Of a stretch of DNA of 64,000 bases, positions 1-10,239 are shown one piece after another (the stretch's first letter is position 1; every line of letters begins with the position of its first letter). The stretch comes from Xenorhabdus cabanillasii. GTDB taxonomy: Bacteria; Pseudomonadota; Gammaproteobacteria; Enterobacterales; Enterobacteriaceae. A model generated the notes under the pieces. That model did not search any database. It was not told where the DNA came from and saw only the letters and a list, made by a program, of their open reading frames with translations. The stretch lies in assembly GCF_003386665.1 (NCBI RefSeq), contig NZ_QTUB01000001.1:2170001-2234000 (forward strand). The letters run 5' to 3'. Both the position numbers and the translations under genes were made by a program.

Positions 1-50
1 TTTCAGAAAAATACTATTGAATATTGAAATTTATATATTGGTATTGCGAG

Positions 51-467
51 ATGAATAAGGGTGTTATTGTGATTGAGACAAGTGATATTGTTTTTTATCG
101 GCAATCTAATTTTACGATCAGTCTGAGTTTGATCGATACCACAGATGCCAGAAGCGGTACATATGTGATGATAATTGACGCGGAAGGTATTAATCATTTT
201 AAGGTTCCCTCATCTAAGGCTGGAAATGACATCCGGTATGTTCACATTCCCTCAACCGCCAGTAGTAATCGAATCATCTGCTCTGTGTATATTCAGGATA
301 GGGAAAATGGCAGTTATCCATTGGTTGGGACTATTTGTGTTCACTATCATCCATCTTCTGGGCATATTGAGATTACTGAAATTAAGATATCTCCCAACTC
401 TCTATTGAGGTTAGAGGTTGATAGAATAGATAACACCAGATTTAATTTCTTACTGAGAAAAAAATAA
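51..467 (+). CDS. Hypothetical protein, 138 aa
   Basis: The family is not recognised. The first ATG of the open frame is at 51; the frame is open further upstream but offers only a TTG at 24, so 51 is preferred although its ribosome site is weak. The product is short, has no signal peptide or membrane segment, and alternates hydrophobic and polar residues, suggesting a mostly beta fold. It ends in a basic tail (LLRKK). It stands alone: the next 400 bases are non-coding and then a broken minus-strand gene follows. Base composition is AT-rich like the surrounding accessory stretch. It could be a genus-restricted gene; no function is proposed. Confidence 0.5.
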   Translation: MNKGVIVIETSDIVFYRQSNFTISLSLIDTTDARSGTYVMIIDAEGINHFKVPSSKAGNDIRYVHIPSTASSNRIICSVYIQDRENGSYPLVGTICVHYHPSSGHIEITEIKISPNSLLRLEVDRIDNTRFNFLLRKK

Positions 468-866
468 TAAATTATGATTACCTATTGAAAATAAGTAAGG
501 TGGTCATAGGCAGGCCACCAAAGGAAATTGTGTTATTTAATAATAAAAACTTATAAATAAATTTTTAATTAAATATTTTAATGATTTTTAATCTTGAAAT
601 TATATATCGTTTAAATAAGGAATTCCTGATTATATTTTTTATGACTTGATTTTTCAGGTCTGATTTGGAAATAGCATGCTAAAATTATAGATCTCTTTCT
701 TACTCCTCGCAGCGTGAGGAATGAGGAGTCTTAAAAAACAAAAAATGAAATAGTCATTCGAATATGCATTCATATTACATACAACCATACATACAATTTA
801 CACCGTCACGTCAGTCATATAGTTATTGATGCTCCAGGGGCGTTTCTTTGTCGTCACGCAGCCCCC
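468..866. other. AT-rich non-coding spacer
   Basis: No gene is supported here. A hairpin with arms ACTCCTC and GAGGAGT spans about 702-729 and is followed by a short T/A run, so it may end transcription from the gene at 51-467. Around 808-866 a stretch resembles the middle of an ERIC repeat (CATAGTTAT-n-ATGCTCC), too decayed to be certain. Confidence 0.4.
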
Positions 867-1327
867 TTAGTGCAGAAAGTATGCCAGTACAGTCGCAGGT
901 ACACCGAATTGGGTGTATTCTCCGGCACTGATATCAATTCCCGGAGTTGTGAGCAGCAGTTTACAGGGATCAACAAAATATTGATGTTCGTCATAACCTT
1001 CAAATGAGTGCCACTTTCTCCTTCATGCATTTTAGCGTTGACGTCAAGGGCAGCAAAGAGAGGGTAGAATGGACTGGTTGAAGCATTAGATGTAAAAGAA
1101 TGGTTAAAGCGTTTATGGTTTACATAGCGAGTCTGCCCTTTGATATGTCGATCTTTTTTATGAATCTGTCAGGCTTGAGAAAAACCGGCCTGCTGTTTGT
1201 GGACAGATTGTGTGACCAAAATACCGGGATCAGTAAAATTGGTGGCATTAATATTAATGGTTTCTCTTTCACTATTAAAAAGAGTGCATACATTATTACT
1301 GCATGCAATATTAAGTTTTTTCATCAT
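867..1327 (-). pseudogene. Broken gene of unknown family, one nonsense codon and one frameshift
   Basis: Reading the minus strand from the ATG pair at 1327-1322 gives protein-like sequence starting MMKKLNIACSNN. It meets an in-frame TGA at 1171-1169, then continues in the same frame with well-formed sequence (TRYVNHKRFNHSF, STSPFYPLFAALDV). A one-base deletion near 1010-1013 is needed to join it to the last segment (HSFEGYDEHQYFVDPCKLLL), which ends at TAA 869-867. Intact, it would be about 153 residues. The family is not recognised. An overlapping plus-strand frame of 92 codons is taken as a shadow of this gene. The two lesions and the decayed repeat at its 3' end suggest an inactive gene in a region of turnover. 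Confidence 0.45.
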
Positions 1328-1453
1328 TTCGATCTACTTATATTAAATAAAAATCAACCCGAACTTATGGGAGAGTGATAATAGATGTGATTATTAACTG
1401 TTTTATGCTCGTGCTTTTTTAAGTTGTATTTTTGTTAGCTGTATGATGCTACG

Positions 1454-1473
1454 TGACTACATGTATGTAGTCA
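1454..1473. promoter_or_regulatory. Near-perfect palindrome, operator-like
   Basis: Two 9-base arms, TGACTACAT and ATGTAGTCA, are separated by GT. The symmetry and length suit binding by a dimeric helix-turn-helix repressor, but no regulator gene lies next to it. It is in the non-coding stretch 1328-1721, which otherwise holds only the terminator near 1660. Confidence 0.3.
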
Positions 1474-1654
1474 AATATAGGGATACCATAGGGAAAATCA
1501 TTGATGTTTTGTTGCACCCTACAGTTTATTACGTGATAGGTTAGGGAGTAAATCATGAGAGATAAAATTTAAATTTTAATGAGTAAAAATAAGGGGTGAA
1601 AAATAATGACTGATACAAATGAGATTACTATGCCACAATAAAAAATAAAGCGGC

Positions 1655-1682
1655 GCTCTGATAAAATTATCAGACTGTTTTT
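1655..1682. terminator. Terminator downstream of mutH
   Basis: The hairpin CTGATAA-AA-TTATCAG (1661-1676) lies 40 bases beyond the mutH stop. It is followed by T-rich sequence on both strands, so it could act in both directions. Confidence 0.5.
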
Positions 1683-1721
1683 ATCAATATAACTTGTTTT
1701 ATATTATATAAGTTCAGTGAA

Positions 1722-2411
1722 TTAACCAGATCCTACGAAAAAATGACGGGCCAATAAGGGGGCTGTAAAACTTTTCTTTAAATAGAAACCGCGGGGAAGT
1801 GTCATAATTGGTTGACCATATTCACCAATAGCCTCTGTTAATGCCCGGCTATTTGCCGCCTTCGGGCGTAATTGGAGTACTTCACCGTGACGGGCGGTAA
1901 TATTCTCAACTTTACCTAAGACGATTAAGTCCATTAATTCTTCCCAATCACATCTTAGTAGTTCTTCTTCAACCGGATTTGGGCTCCAGAGGAGTGGAGA
2001 ACCAATACGACGTTCGGAAAGGGGAATTTCTCTTTCTCCTTCAACAGGCACCCATAGAACACGTGACAGTTTGCGTCTGACATGGCAATTTTCCCATGTG
2101 ATACCACTGTTACCGGTTAAAGGCGCGACACAGACAAAGGTTGTTTCCAGAGGTATACCTTTTCTGTCCACCGGGATCGTTTTCAATTCAACGCCGATAT
2201 GTTCGAAATCCTGCTCAGCTTTACTGCCTGCATTTGCGCCCAGATAGTATTCAAGCAACATGCCTACCCAACCTTTATCACGTTTCAAATTAGGTGGTAT
2301 AGGAAGATTGGCCTGTGCGGCCAGCTCTCCCATGGTTAAACCTGCCAGAGATTGAGCACGTTCGAGTAATTGTTGTTCGTTTTCTGGTGGTGCCGGCGGT
2401 ATGAATTGCAT
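1722..2411 (-). CDS. mutH: DNA mismatch repair endonuclease MutH
   Basis: MutH nicks the unmethylated strand at hemimethylated GATC sites after activation by MutS and MutL, directing repair to the new strand. The 229-residue product matches the family length (229 in E. coli). The restriction-endonuclease-like fold is visible, with the acidic/lysine active site in the segment [15 protein letters not shown] (Asp, then Glu-Leu-Lys) near residues 70-85. The [16 protein letters not shown] segment near 130 is also typical. It stands alone on the minus strand, with a hairpin terminator after the stop and a long non-coding region before the start. In E. coli, mutH is at about 64 min; here it is next to leuB. 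Confidence 0.97.
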   Translation of the reverse strand: MQFIPPAPPENEQQLLERAQSLAGLTMGELAAQANLPIPPNLKRDKGWVGMLLEYYLGANAGSKAEQDFEHIGVELKTIPVDRKGIPLETTFVCVAPLTGNSGITWENCHVRRKLSRVLWVPVEGEREIPLSERRIGSPLLWSPNPVEEELLRCDWEELMDLIVLGKVENITARHGEVLQLRPKAANSRALTEAIGEYGQPIMTLPRGFYLKKSFTAPLLARHFFVGSG

Positions 2412-2609
2412 GTTTATAAGATATATTTAATGGTGTTCAAAAAATGAACACGGAGTTGTGGGAGTTCATTATAAGTTTATTAGTACACTGATTGACTTGA
2501 TAATAGCATGATATAAAAGATTTTTTCACATATGTTCTCAGTATTAAAAATAGACTTATTATGATTGTTCACCTATTCCCAATGATAATAAACAGGATCT
2601 TACACCATG

Positions 2610-2618
2610 TTATCCACA
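2610..2618 (+). promoter_or_regulatory. DnaA box (perfect)
   Basis: TTATCCACA exactly matches the strong DnaA box; it is one of the cluster between mutH and leuB. Confidence 0.5.
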
Positions 2619-2728
2619 GATTTATGGGATAAGTAGTAAAAAGTGGGATTACTGGTTTGATTTACAGCCTTATCAAAGGTGGTTTTCTACAAAAATAAGC
2701 AATTTTTGTTTAACTAAAAGGCATATCC

Positions 2729-2737
2729 TGTGGATAA
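2729..2737 (-). promoter_or_regulatory. DnaA box (perfect, minus strand)
   Basis: TGTGGATAA is the exact reverse complement of TTATCCACA and faces the box at 2610-2618. Confidence 0.5.
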
Positions 2738-3041
2738 ATTCACCATTGATTGATATTTGCTCAGTGAGAGGAAGATGAAAAATTGTGATGCATCGCACAG
2801 GTTGTGAAAAAGGGAAGTATAAACATTAACGTAATGAAAAATAATAGGTATTTATTTAATCTTATAAGACATTGCAAAATGTGAAAGAAAATTATACCTG
2901 TCTTACCCCTGACTTTTTCACATACATATCCACAGAAAAAGTGAATAAAATTATCATTGTCAGACTATAATTGTTTATAACTTTGGCTTTTTCTGTGAAT
3001 TATCCTTCCTGAGGTGTAAGCCATGCAGATTTAAAGTCACT

Positions 3042-3164
3042 TATACCCTTCGCCTTTCAAGTTGCTTCTTTGTTGGCTGTGCTTACTCACCCCGGTCACA
3101 TAGTTATCTATGCTCCCGGGAAGTTCCCTTGCTGCCGCGTGCAATTTGAAATCTATTGGGTATA
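3042..3164. repeat. ERIC (IRU) element, full length
   Basis: The element runs from TATACCC to GGGTATA with about 123 bases between outer ends. It contains the characteristic core CTCACCCCGGTCAC and the right end TTTGAAATCTATTGGGTATA. It is a non-autonomous palindromic repeat common in Enterobacterales intergenic DNA. It lies in the mutH-leuB interval, 130 bases from the leuB stop, close to where leuC would be expected. Confidence 0.8.
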
Positions 3165-3220
3165 TAAGTGGAAAATTCACTTATTGACTCCCGATTTTTT
3201 TGAGTAATGGTATCTTACCA

Positions 3221-3249
3221 GCCAGTAAGGTGACTTACTGGCTTTTTTC
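3221..3249 (+). terminator. Terminator facing the plus strand, with no plus-strand gene upstream
   Basis: The perfect 9-bp stem GCCAGTAAG / CTTACTGGC (3221-3242) is followed by six T residues. The T run places it on the plus strand, yet no plus-strand gene lies upstream. It may still stop leuAB transcription in reverse, though with no U run on that side. It may be a relic of an earlier gene order. Confidence 0.6.
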
Positions 3250-3295
3250 AATGTTAGCCCTTCTTCATTTAAATTTAGCGCTTAACTTTTAGCAC

Positions 3296-6036
<2,741 letters not shown>

Positions 6037-6090
6037 GTTGTGCTCCTGTCAATTGTCTGTCATGTTGAGTTTTAGAGCGCCGAGCCGGTA

Positions 6091-6121
6091 TAAAAAAACC
6101 CGCGTACGGCGCGGGTTTTTT
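6091..6121 (-). terminator. leu operon attenuator terminator
   Basis: Read on the minus strand, a GC-rich stem (arms at 6110-6116 and 6098-6104, loop of five) is followed by a run of seven T residues. It lies between leuL and leuA, where leucine-charged tRNA level decides whether transcription continues into leuA. Confidence 0.85.
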
Positions 6122-6148
6122 TATCTCTGGTAAAGGTTAACTTAGAAT

Positions 6149-6220
6149 TCAGTCTACCAGTATACCGCGCACACTAAAGGCGATTAGTAGTAGGCTTAGT
6201 AGACGGAAATTGTGGATCAT
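6149..6220 (-). CDS. leuL: leu operon leader peptide LeuL
   Basis: A 23-residue leader peptide begins at ATG 6220-6218 with an AAAGG ribosome site eight bases upstream. The peptide contains LLSLLL (residues 7-12), that is five leucine codons, all CTA. It ends seven codons after a VRG segment that also occurs in E. coli LeuL. A GC-rich hairpin with a T run follows downstream. When leucine is scarce the ribosome stalls on the Leu run, the antiterminator forms, and leuAB is transcribed. The protein has no role of its own. Confidence 0.88.
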   Translation of the reverse strand: MIHNFRLLSLLLIAFSVRGILVD

Positions 6221-6274
6221 GTAAGTCAACCTTTGAAAATCTGTTAAACGAGTATTATCGGTTCGATATATTTA

Positions 6275-6303
6275 TTGATACGTTATCTGCAAAACAATGT
6301 CAA
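6275..6303 (-). promoter_or_regulatory. leuL-leuAB promoter
   Basis: On the minus strand a perfect -35 TTGACA (6303-6298) is followed after 17 bases by TATCAA (6280-6275), about 55 bases upstream of the leuL start. Confidence 0.6.
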
Positions 6304-6974
6304 GCAGCATAAATAATGACTTAAGAATAAATAATATTCATTGATGGTTCTTTTTTTGACCTGCATTTAGCCTTAGTGACTATTTTTTACATTTTTAGCG
6401 ATGCTTTTATCTATTTTTCGTATCAATATATGAAGTAAAATCCGGCCTTAATGGATAATAGATATGATGTTTGTGCTTTTACGCAGATGTTCATTGAAGA
6501 GACAGGGATGAAATGAGTATTCACTATGGTGTTCTTAGATATATAAATAATAACTACATTTTAATAAAAATAAACTTTCTGAAAATAATTATAGATATTT
6601 ATTTCTGATGGAAAATTTATTTTCGATGAATTTTAGCGATATATAAAAAGTTGGTTTTAGCCCACATAGGTTTGGTAATTGGAATACTGTCATTTTACTA
6701 TTGAATTATTTATGATTGTTATTCTGTTATTATCGGCTGATTTTTATACCTAATTCGCTAAGGTAAATTGAAATTCATAGGGTATAGATAAGAATATGTC
6801 GTACGCATATTTCTTATACAAGGAACAATCTCAATTAAATTATAACTAATTGGGTAAATGCTCTCATTAATTGATAATGGCTTTTTAAAATGTTGAAATT
6901 TTGCATGGTAAAATCGCCAATATTCATTCCTTAATGAGAACGCTGTAATAAATATAGTGGAGTGAAATTAAATA
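6304..6974. other. AT-rich leuL-leuO regulatory interval
   Basis: No gene is seen in these 670 bases between the divergent leuL and leuO. The interval is very AT-rich with many A and T runs, as expected for H-NS and LeuO control of this locus in enteric bacteria. At 6745-6787 TATACC and GGGTATA ends enclose an ERIC-like right end (see the repeat entry). Confidence 0.5.
6745..6787. repeat. Possible 43-bp ERIC-end remnant
   Basis: TATACC and GGTATA ends lie 30 bases apart, and the right part (TTGAAATTCATAGGGTATA) differs at few positions from the right end of the ERIC at 3042-3164. It may be an internally deleted copy. It lies upstream of leuO. Confidence 0.3.
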
Positions 6975-7928
6975 ATGGCTGGATACAACTCAGTAACTAC
7001 GGATATGGGAAGAAAAGAACCATGTGAAGTTCAATTGCGTAGTGTAGATCTCAATTTGCTTACTGTTTTTGATGTTGTTATGCAAATGCAGAACATTACA
7101 CGCGCGGCTCAGGCATTAGGTATGTCACAGCCAGCGGTCAGTAACGCAGTTTCCCGCTTAAAAACGATGTTTGATGATGAGTTATTTGTGCGCCATGGGC
7201 GGGGTATTCAGCCAACAGCAAGGGCAAAGCAGCTTTTCGGACCACTTAGGCAGGCACTTCAGATTGTGCATAATGAATTACCCGGTGCCGGGTTTGATCC
7301 CGATAATAGTACAAGGACATTTAATCTTTCTATTTGCAGCCCACTTGATATCCGTTTAGCTGCTCAAATTGTTGGAGAAATAAAAAAACACTCTCCCAAT
7401 ATTGATGTGGTGATTAAAACACAAATTAGCGACAATATTGAGAGACAATTAAAATATCAGGAAATAGAATTTGTTATCAGTTATACCAAATTTGAACATG
7501 CTGATTTTCAGCATTTCCCATTATTTAATGACGAGTTGGTTCTGGCTGTTTCCCAAAAACATCCCAGAGTTAGTGAATGTATCAATCAACAGCAATTGCT
7601 GGAAGAGAGACATGCGATTGTGACATTAGATAATACTGATTCATTCAGTAAGCCTTACTACGAAAATAGTGAATTATTGGATTCGGTCTCTTATCAGGGA
7701 ACAGATTTAAATAGTGTTCTCAATATTGTGTCTCAGACTTATCTGGTTGCTATAGCTCCCAAATGGATGGTTGAACACTATTCCAAACAATTAAATATAC
7801 GAGCGGTATCGCTGTCCAATAGTGACATTTCTTGTCCTTGTTATTTGATATGGCACGCTTCTATGAACAGAGATAAAGGACACCAATGGATGAAATCGTT
7901 ACTGAGAGATCTGAGTGAACAGGAATAA
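6975..7928 (+). CDS. leuO: LysR-type regulator LeuO
   Basis: LeuO is a DNA-binding antagonist of H-NS silencing. It affects the leu, ilv and many stress and secondary-metabolism genes, and in Xenorhabdus and Photorhabdus it is linked to natural-product expression. The 317-residue product has the LysR helix-turn-helix near residues 30-65 (NITRAAQALGMSQPAVSNAV) and the LeuO-typical VDLNLLTVFD just before it. The co-inducer domain follows, ending in RDKGHQWM. The start ATG at 6975 gives an N-terminal lead of about 20 residues before QLRSVDLNL, similar in length to E. coli. It is divergent from leuL, as in E. coli. Confidence 0.96.
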   Translation: MAGYNSVTTDMGRKEPCEVQLRSVDLNLLTVFDVVMQMQNITRAAQALGMSQPAVSNAVSRLKTMFDDELFVRHGRGIQPTARAKQLFGPLRQALQIVHNELPGAGFDPDNSTRTFNLSICSPLDIRLAAQIVGEIKKHSPNIDVVIKTQISDNIERQLKYQEIEFVISYTKFEHADFQHFPLFNDELVLAVSQKHPRVSECINQQQLLEERHAIVTLDNTDSFSKPYYENSELLDSVSYQGTDLNSVLNIVSQTYLVAIAPKWMVEHYSKQLNIRAVSLSNSDISCPCYLIWHASMNRDKGHQWMKSLLRDLSEQE

Positions 7929-8134
7929 GGTGGTATTTTACTCTACTTATCTATAGTTATCTGATAAATCCTGCAAACTTCCCCCGTCAGGGGGGAGACG
8001 ATCTTAAAAATATTCTTCCCCCTTTCATCAGGAATGGGTAGACTGCGCGAAAATAGCTAACACATGTAAGCTGAAAAGTAGTCAGTTATCTTTGCTGAAT
8101 ATGATGAACCGAAGATTTAGAACAGGAATATATT

Positions 8135-9937
8135 GTGATAACAAATTCTTTGCACTCCTATCACTTGATCACGCGATTACAGCAGCAAATCAGCAAGTAT
8201 CCTGAAAAGATTGCATTTCGCCAATGGTCACCATCACAACAGTTTGAAATGAGCTGGCAGGATGTCGACAGGAAAACAAAATCTATCGCAAAATCTTTGT
8301 TATCGCTTGGTGTGGAGATTCAGGAAAAAGTCGGTATTTTTGCGCATAACTCAATGGCATGGTCACTGGCAGATCTGGCTATCTTACAGCTACGTGCTGT
8401 CACTGTACCGCTTTATTCCACCAGTAGCCGTGATCAGGCTGCATTTATTCTTAATGATGCCGGCGTACGAGTATTATTCGTTGGAGGACAGGAACAATAT
8501 GATGTTGCGATGACTCTGATAGCGTTGTGTCCGCAGCTTAATCATCTGGTTGTATTGGATGAATCTGTTGATTTACAGGAATGTCCGCAAGCATTGTATT
8601 TATCGGCATTTATTGCGACCGATTGGTCACAGTATCAATCTGAACTCGATAGTCGTATCGCAGAGCAGAATTTGTGTGATCTCTTTACTCTGATTTATAC
8701 CTCAGGCACAACAGGAGAGCCTAAAGGTGTCATGCTGGATTACCAGAATGTGGCTGCTCAACTTTATCTGCATGACCAGCGATTAACGCTGACTGAGCAG
8801 GATGTATCTCTGAGCTTTCTGCCGTTATCTCATATTTTTGAGCGTGCATGGAGTTATTACGTCATGCATACGGGCGCTTTGAATGTTTATCTGACTGACA
8901 CAAATTTTGTGCGTGAGGCGATGGTTGATGTGCGACCGACAGTGATGTGCTCTGTCCCCCGTTTTTATGAAAAAGTATATAGTGCGATCTTTGAAAAAGT
9001 TTCCCGTGCTCCGTTTTGGCGCAGAATGATTTTTCACTGGGCGATCAAACGGGGTGAAAGTCGTTGGTTACGTCAATTAAACAGTAAGAAAGGATGCCCA
9101 TTTTCTTTATGTGGCGAAAAACTGGCAGATCGATTGGTATTGGGTAAACTCCGCCAGATATTGGGCGGCCGGATCCGTTTTCTGCCAGTCGCAGGAGCAC
9201 GCCTTGACGATTCCATCATGCATTTCTTCTTGTCTGTTGGGCTCAATATCAAGTATGGCTATGGTATGACGGAAACTTGTGCCACCGTTTCCTGTTGGGA
9301 AGAAAAAAATTATCTTTTAGGCTCAATTGGTAATCCATTACCCGGAATCGATGTTCGTATTAGTACTGAGGGCGAAATTCAGGTTCGTGGCCCAATCGTG
9401 ATGAAGGGATATTTTAACCGGCCGGAAGAAACTGTTCATGCCTTCACCGAAGATGGTTGGTTGCGCACCGGAGATGCAGGAGGGTTAGATGATAAAGGTA
9501 ATTTGTTCATTACAGAACGCCTGAAAGATTTAATGAAAACATCAACGGGAAAATATATTGCTCCACAATTGATTGAAGGGACGTTAGGTCAGGATCGTTT
9601 TATTGAACATATTGCTGTTATTGCTGATACCCGTCAGTTTGTTTCCGCACTGATTGTGCCCAGTTATGAAGCACTGGAGGATTACGCAAAATCCATTAAT
9701 CTCCATTATCACAATCGCCTTGAATTACTCCGTAATCATCAGGTTATTGAATTATTTGAACAACGCCTGAAAGAATTACAAAAAAATATTGCGAAATTCC
9801 ACCGGGTGAAACGGTTTACTCTGTTGCCAGAGGCTTTTTCCATGGAAAAAGGTGAATTAACACCGACACTAAAATTGCGGCGTAAGGTGATCTCACAACA
9901 TTATCAGAGTGAAATTGAATCTATGTATCGGGACTGA
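8135..9937 (+). CDS. Long-chain acyl-CoA synthetase, FAA1/FadD15 type
   Basis: This is an AMP-forming ligase that activates a fatty acid as acyl-adenylate and then as acyl-CoA. The 600-residue product has the AMP-binding signature IYTSGTTGEPKGVML near residue 190, the Y-G-MTE motif (YGYGMTETCATVSC) near 375, and the WLRTGDAGGLDDKGNL motif near 445. The catalytic lysine region is in the C-terminal cap. The start is GTG at 8135 with AGGAAT upstream. The size and large insert fit eukaryote-like FAA1/FadD15 ligases, not FadD. It is inserted between leuO and ilvI, which are adjacent in E. coli. The physiological substrate cannot be told from sequence. Confidence 0.85.
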   Translation: MITNSLHSYHLITRLQQQISKYPEKIAFRQWSPSQQFEMSWQDVDRKTKSIAKSLLSLGVEIQEKVGIFAHNSMAWSLADLAILQLRAVTVPLYSTSSRDQAAFILNDAGVRVLFVGGQEQYDVAMTLIALCPQLNHLVVLDESVDLQECPQALYLSAFIATDWSQYQSELDSRIAEQNLCDLFTLIYTSGTTGEPKGVMLDYQNVAAQLYLHDQRLTLTEQDVSLSFLPLSHIFERAWSYYVMHTGALNVYLTDTNFVREAMVDVRPTVMCSVPRFYEKVYSAIFEKVSRAPFWRRMIFHWAIKRGESRWLRQLNSKKGCPFSLCGEKLADRLVLGKLRQILGGRIRFLPVAGARLDDSIMHFFLSVGLNIKYGYGMTETCATVSCWEEKNYLLGSIGNPLPGIDVRISTEGEIQVRGPIVMKGYFNRPEETVHAFTEDGWLRTGDAGGLDDKGNLFITERLKDLMKTSTGKYIAPQLIEGTLGQDRFIEHIAVIADTRQFVSALIVPSYEALEDYAKSINLHYHNRLELLRNHQVIELFEQRLKELQKNIAKFHRVKRFTLLPEAFSMEKGELTPTLKLRRKVISQHYQSEIESMYRD

Positions 9938-10239
9938 AGAGAAATAGCAAAAAAATTATTGAAAAATATAGCATAAAAACACGTAGTTTCTGGTTCAAAT
10001 TAGCTCAATGGCAATATCTTTATTAAAAAAATGTTTTTAGTATGTGAATTGATGTTTGATAACCTTGGTATCTAACGTTATGTTAATGGTTCAGTGTATT
10101 CATGAAATGAACATTATTAAGTACGCTTATTAAATATTCACTTTATATAAATAAGAAATGGAATAAGTAAGGTTGTTTCTCATGATGGCCTTATGAAGTT
10201 CTGACATTAACTTGCAAACAGAGCCTGGAGGCAAACTCA
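9938..10239. other. AT-rich ilvIH upstream region
   Basis: No gene is seen in 302 bases. The stretch contains many A and T tracts. In E. coli the ilvIH promoter region binds Lrp several times; similar sites may exist but cannot be placed confidently by eye. A good ribosome site, CTGGAGG, precedes ilvI. Confidence 0.4.

Larger units (their letters stand above)
2412..3041. other. Non-coding region with several DnaA-box-like sites beside mutH
   Basis: No gene is seen. Perfect DnaA boxes (TTATCCACA) are at 2610-2618 on the plus strand and 2729-2737 on the minus strand. A one-mismatch copy (ATATCCACA) is at 2926-2934, and three weaker TTTTTCACA copies are at 2522-2530, 2914-2922 (plus) and 2803-2811 (minus). 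The region is AT-rich. E. coli carries the DnaA-reactivating site DARS2 in an intergenic region flanking mutH, so this may be its counterpart. IHF and Fis sites were looked for by eye and none was convincing. Confidence 0.4.

Noticed and set aside
1100..1378. Plus-strand 92-codon frame
   Set aside because: It lies opposite the reconstructed minus-strand gene, has no ribosome site and unusual residue content.
2412..3041. The DnaA-box region as a chromosomal origin
   Set aside because: There is no AT-rich 13-mer array or GATC cluster (few GATC), and no dnaA, gidA or mioC neighbour.
9985..10010. GGTTCAAATT resembling a tRNA T-loop
   Set aside because: No acceptor, D or anticodon stem can be drawn around it.
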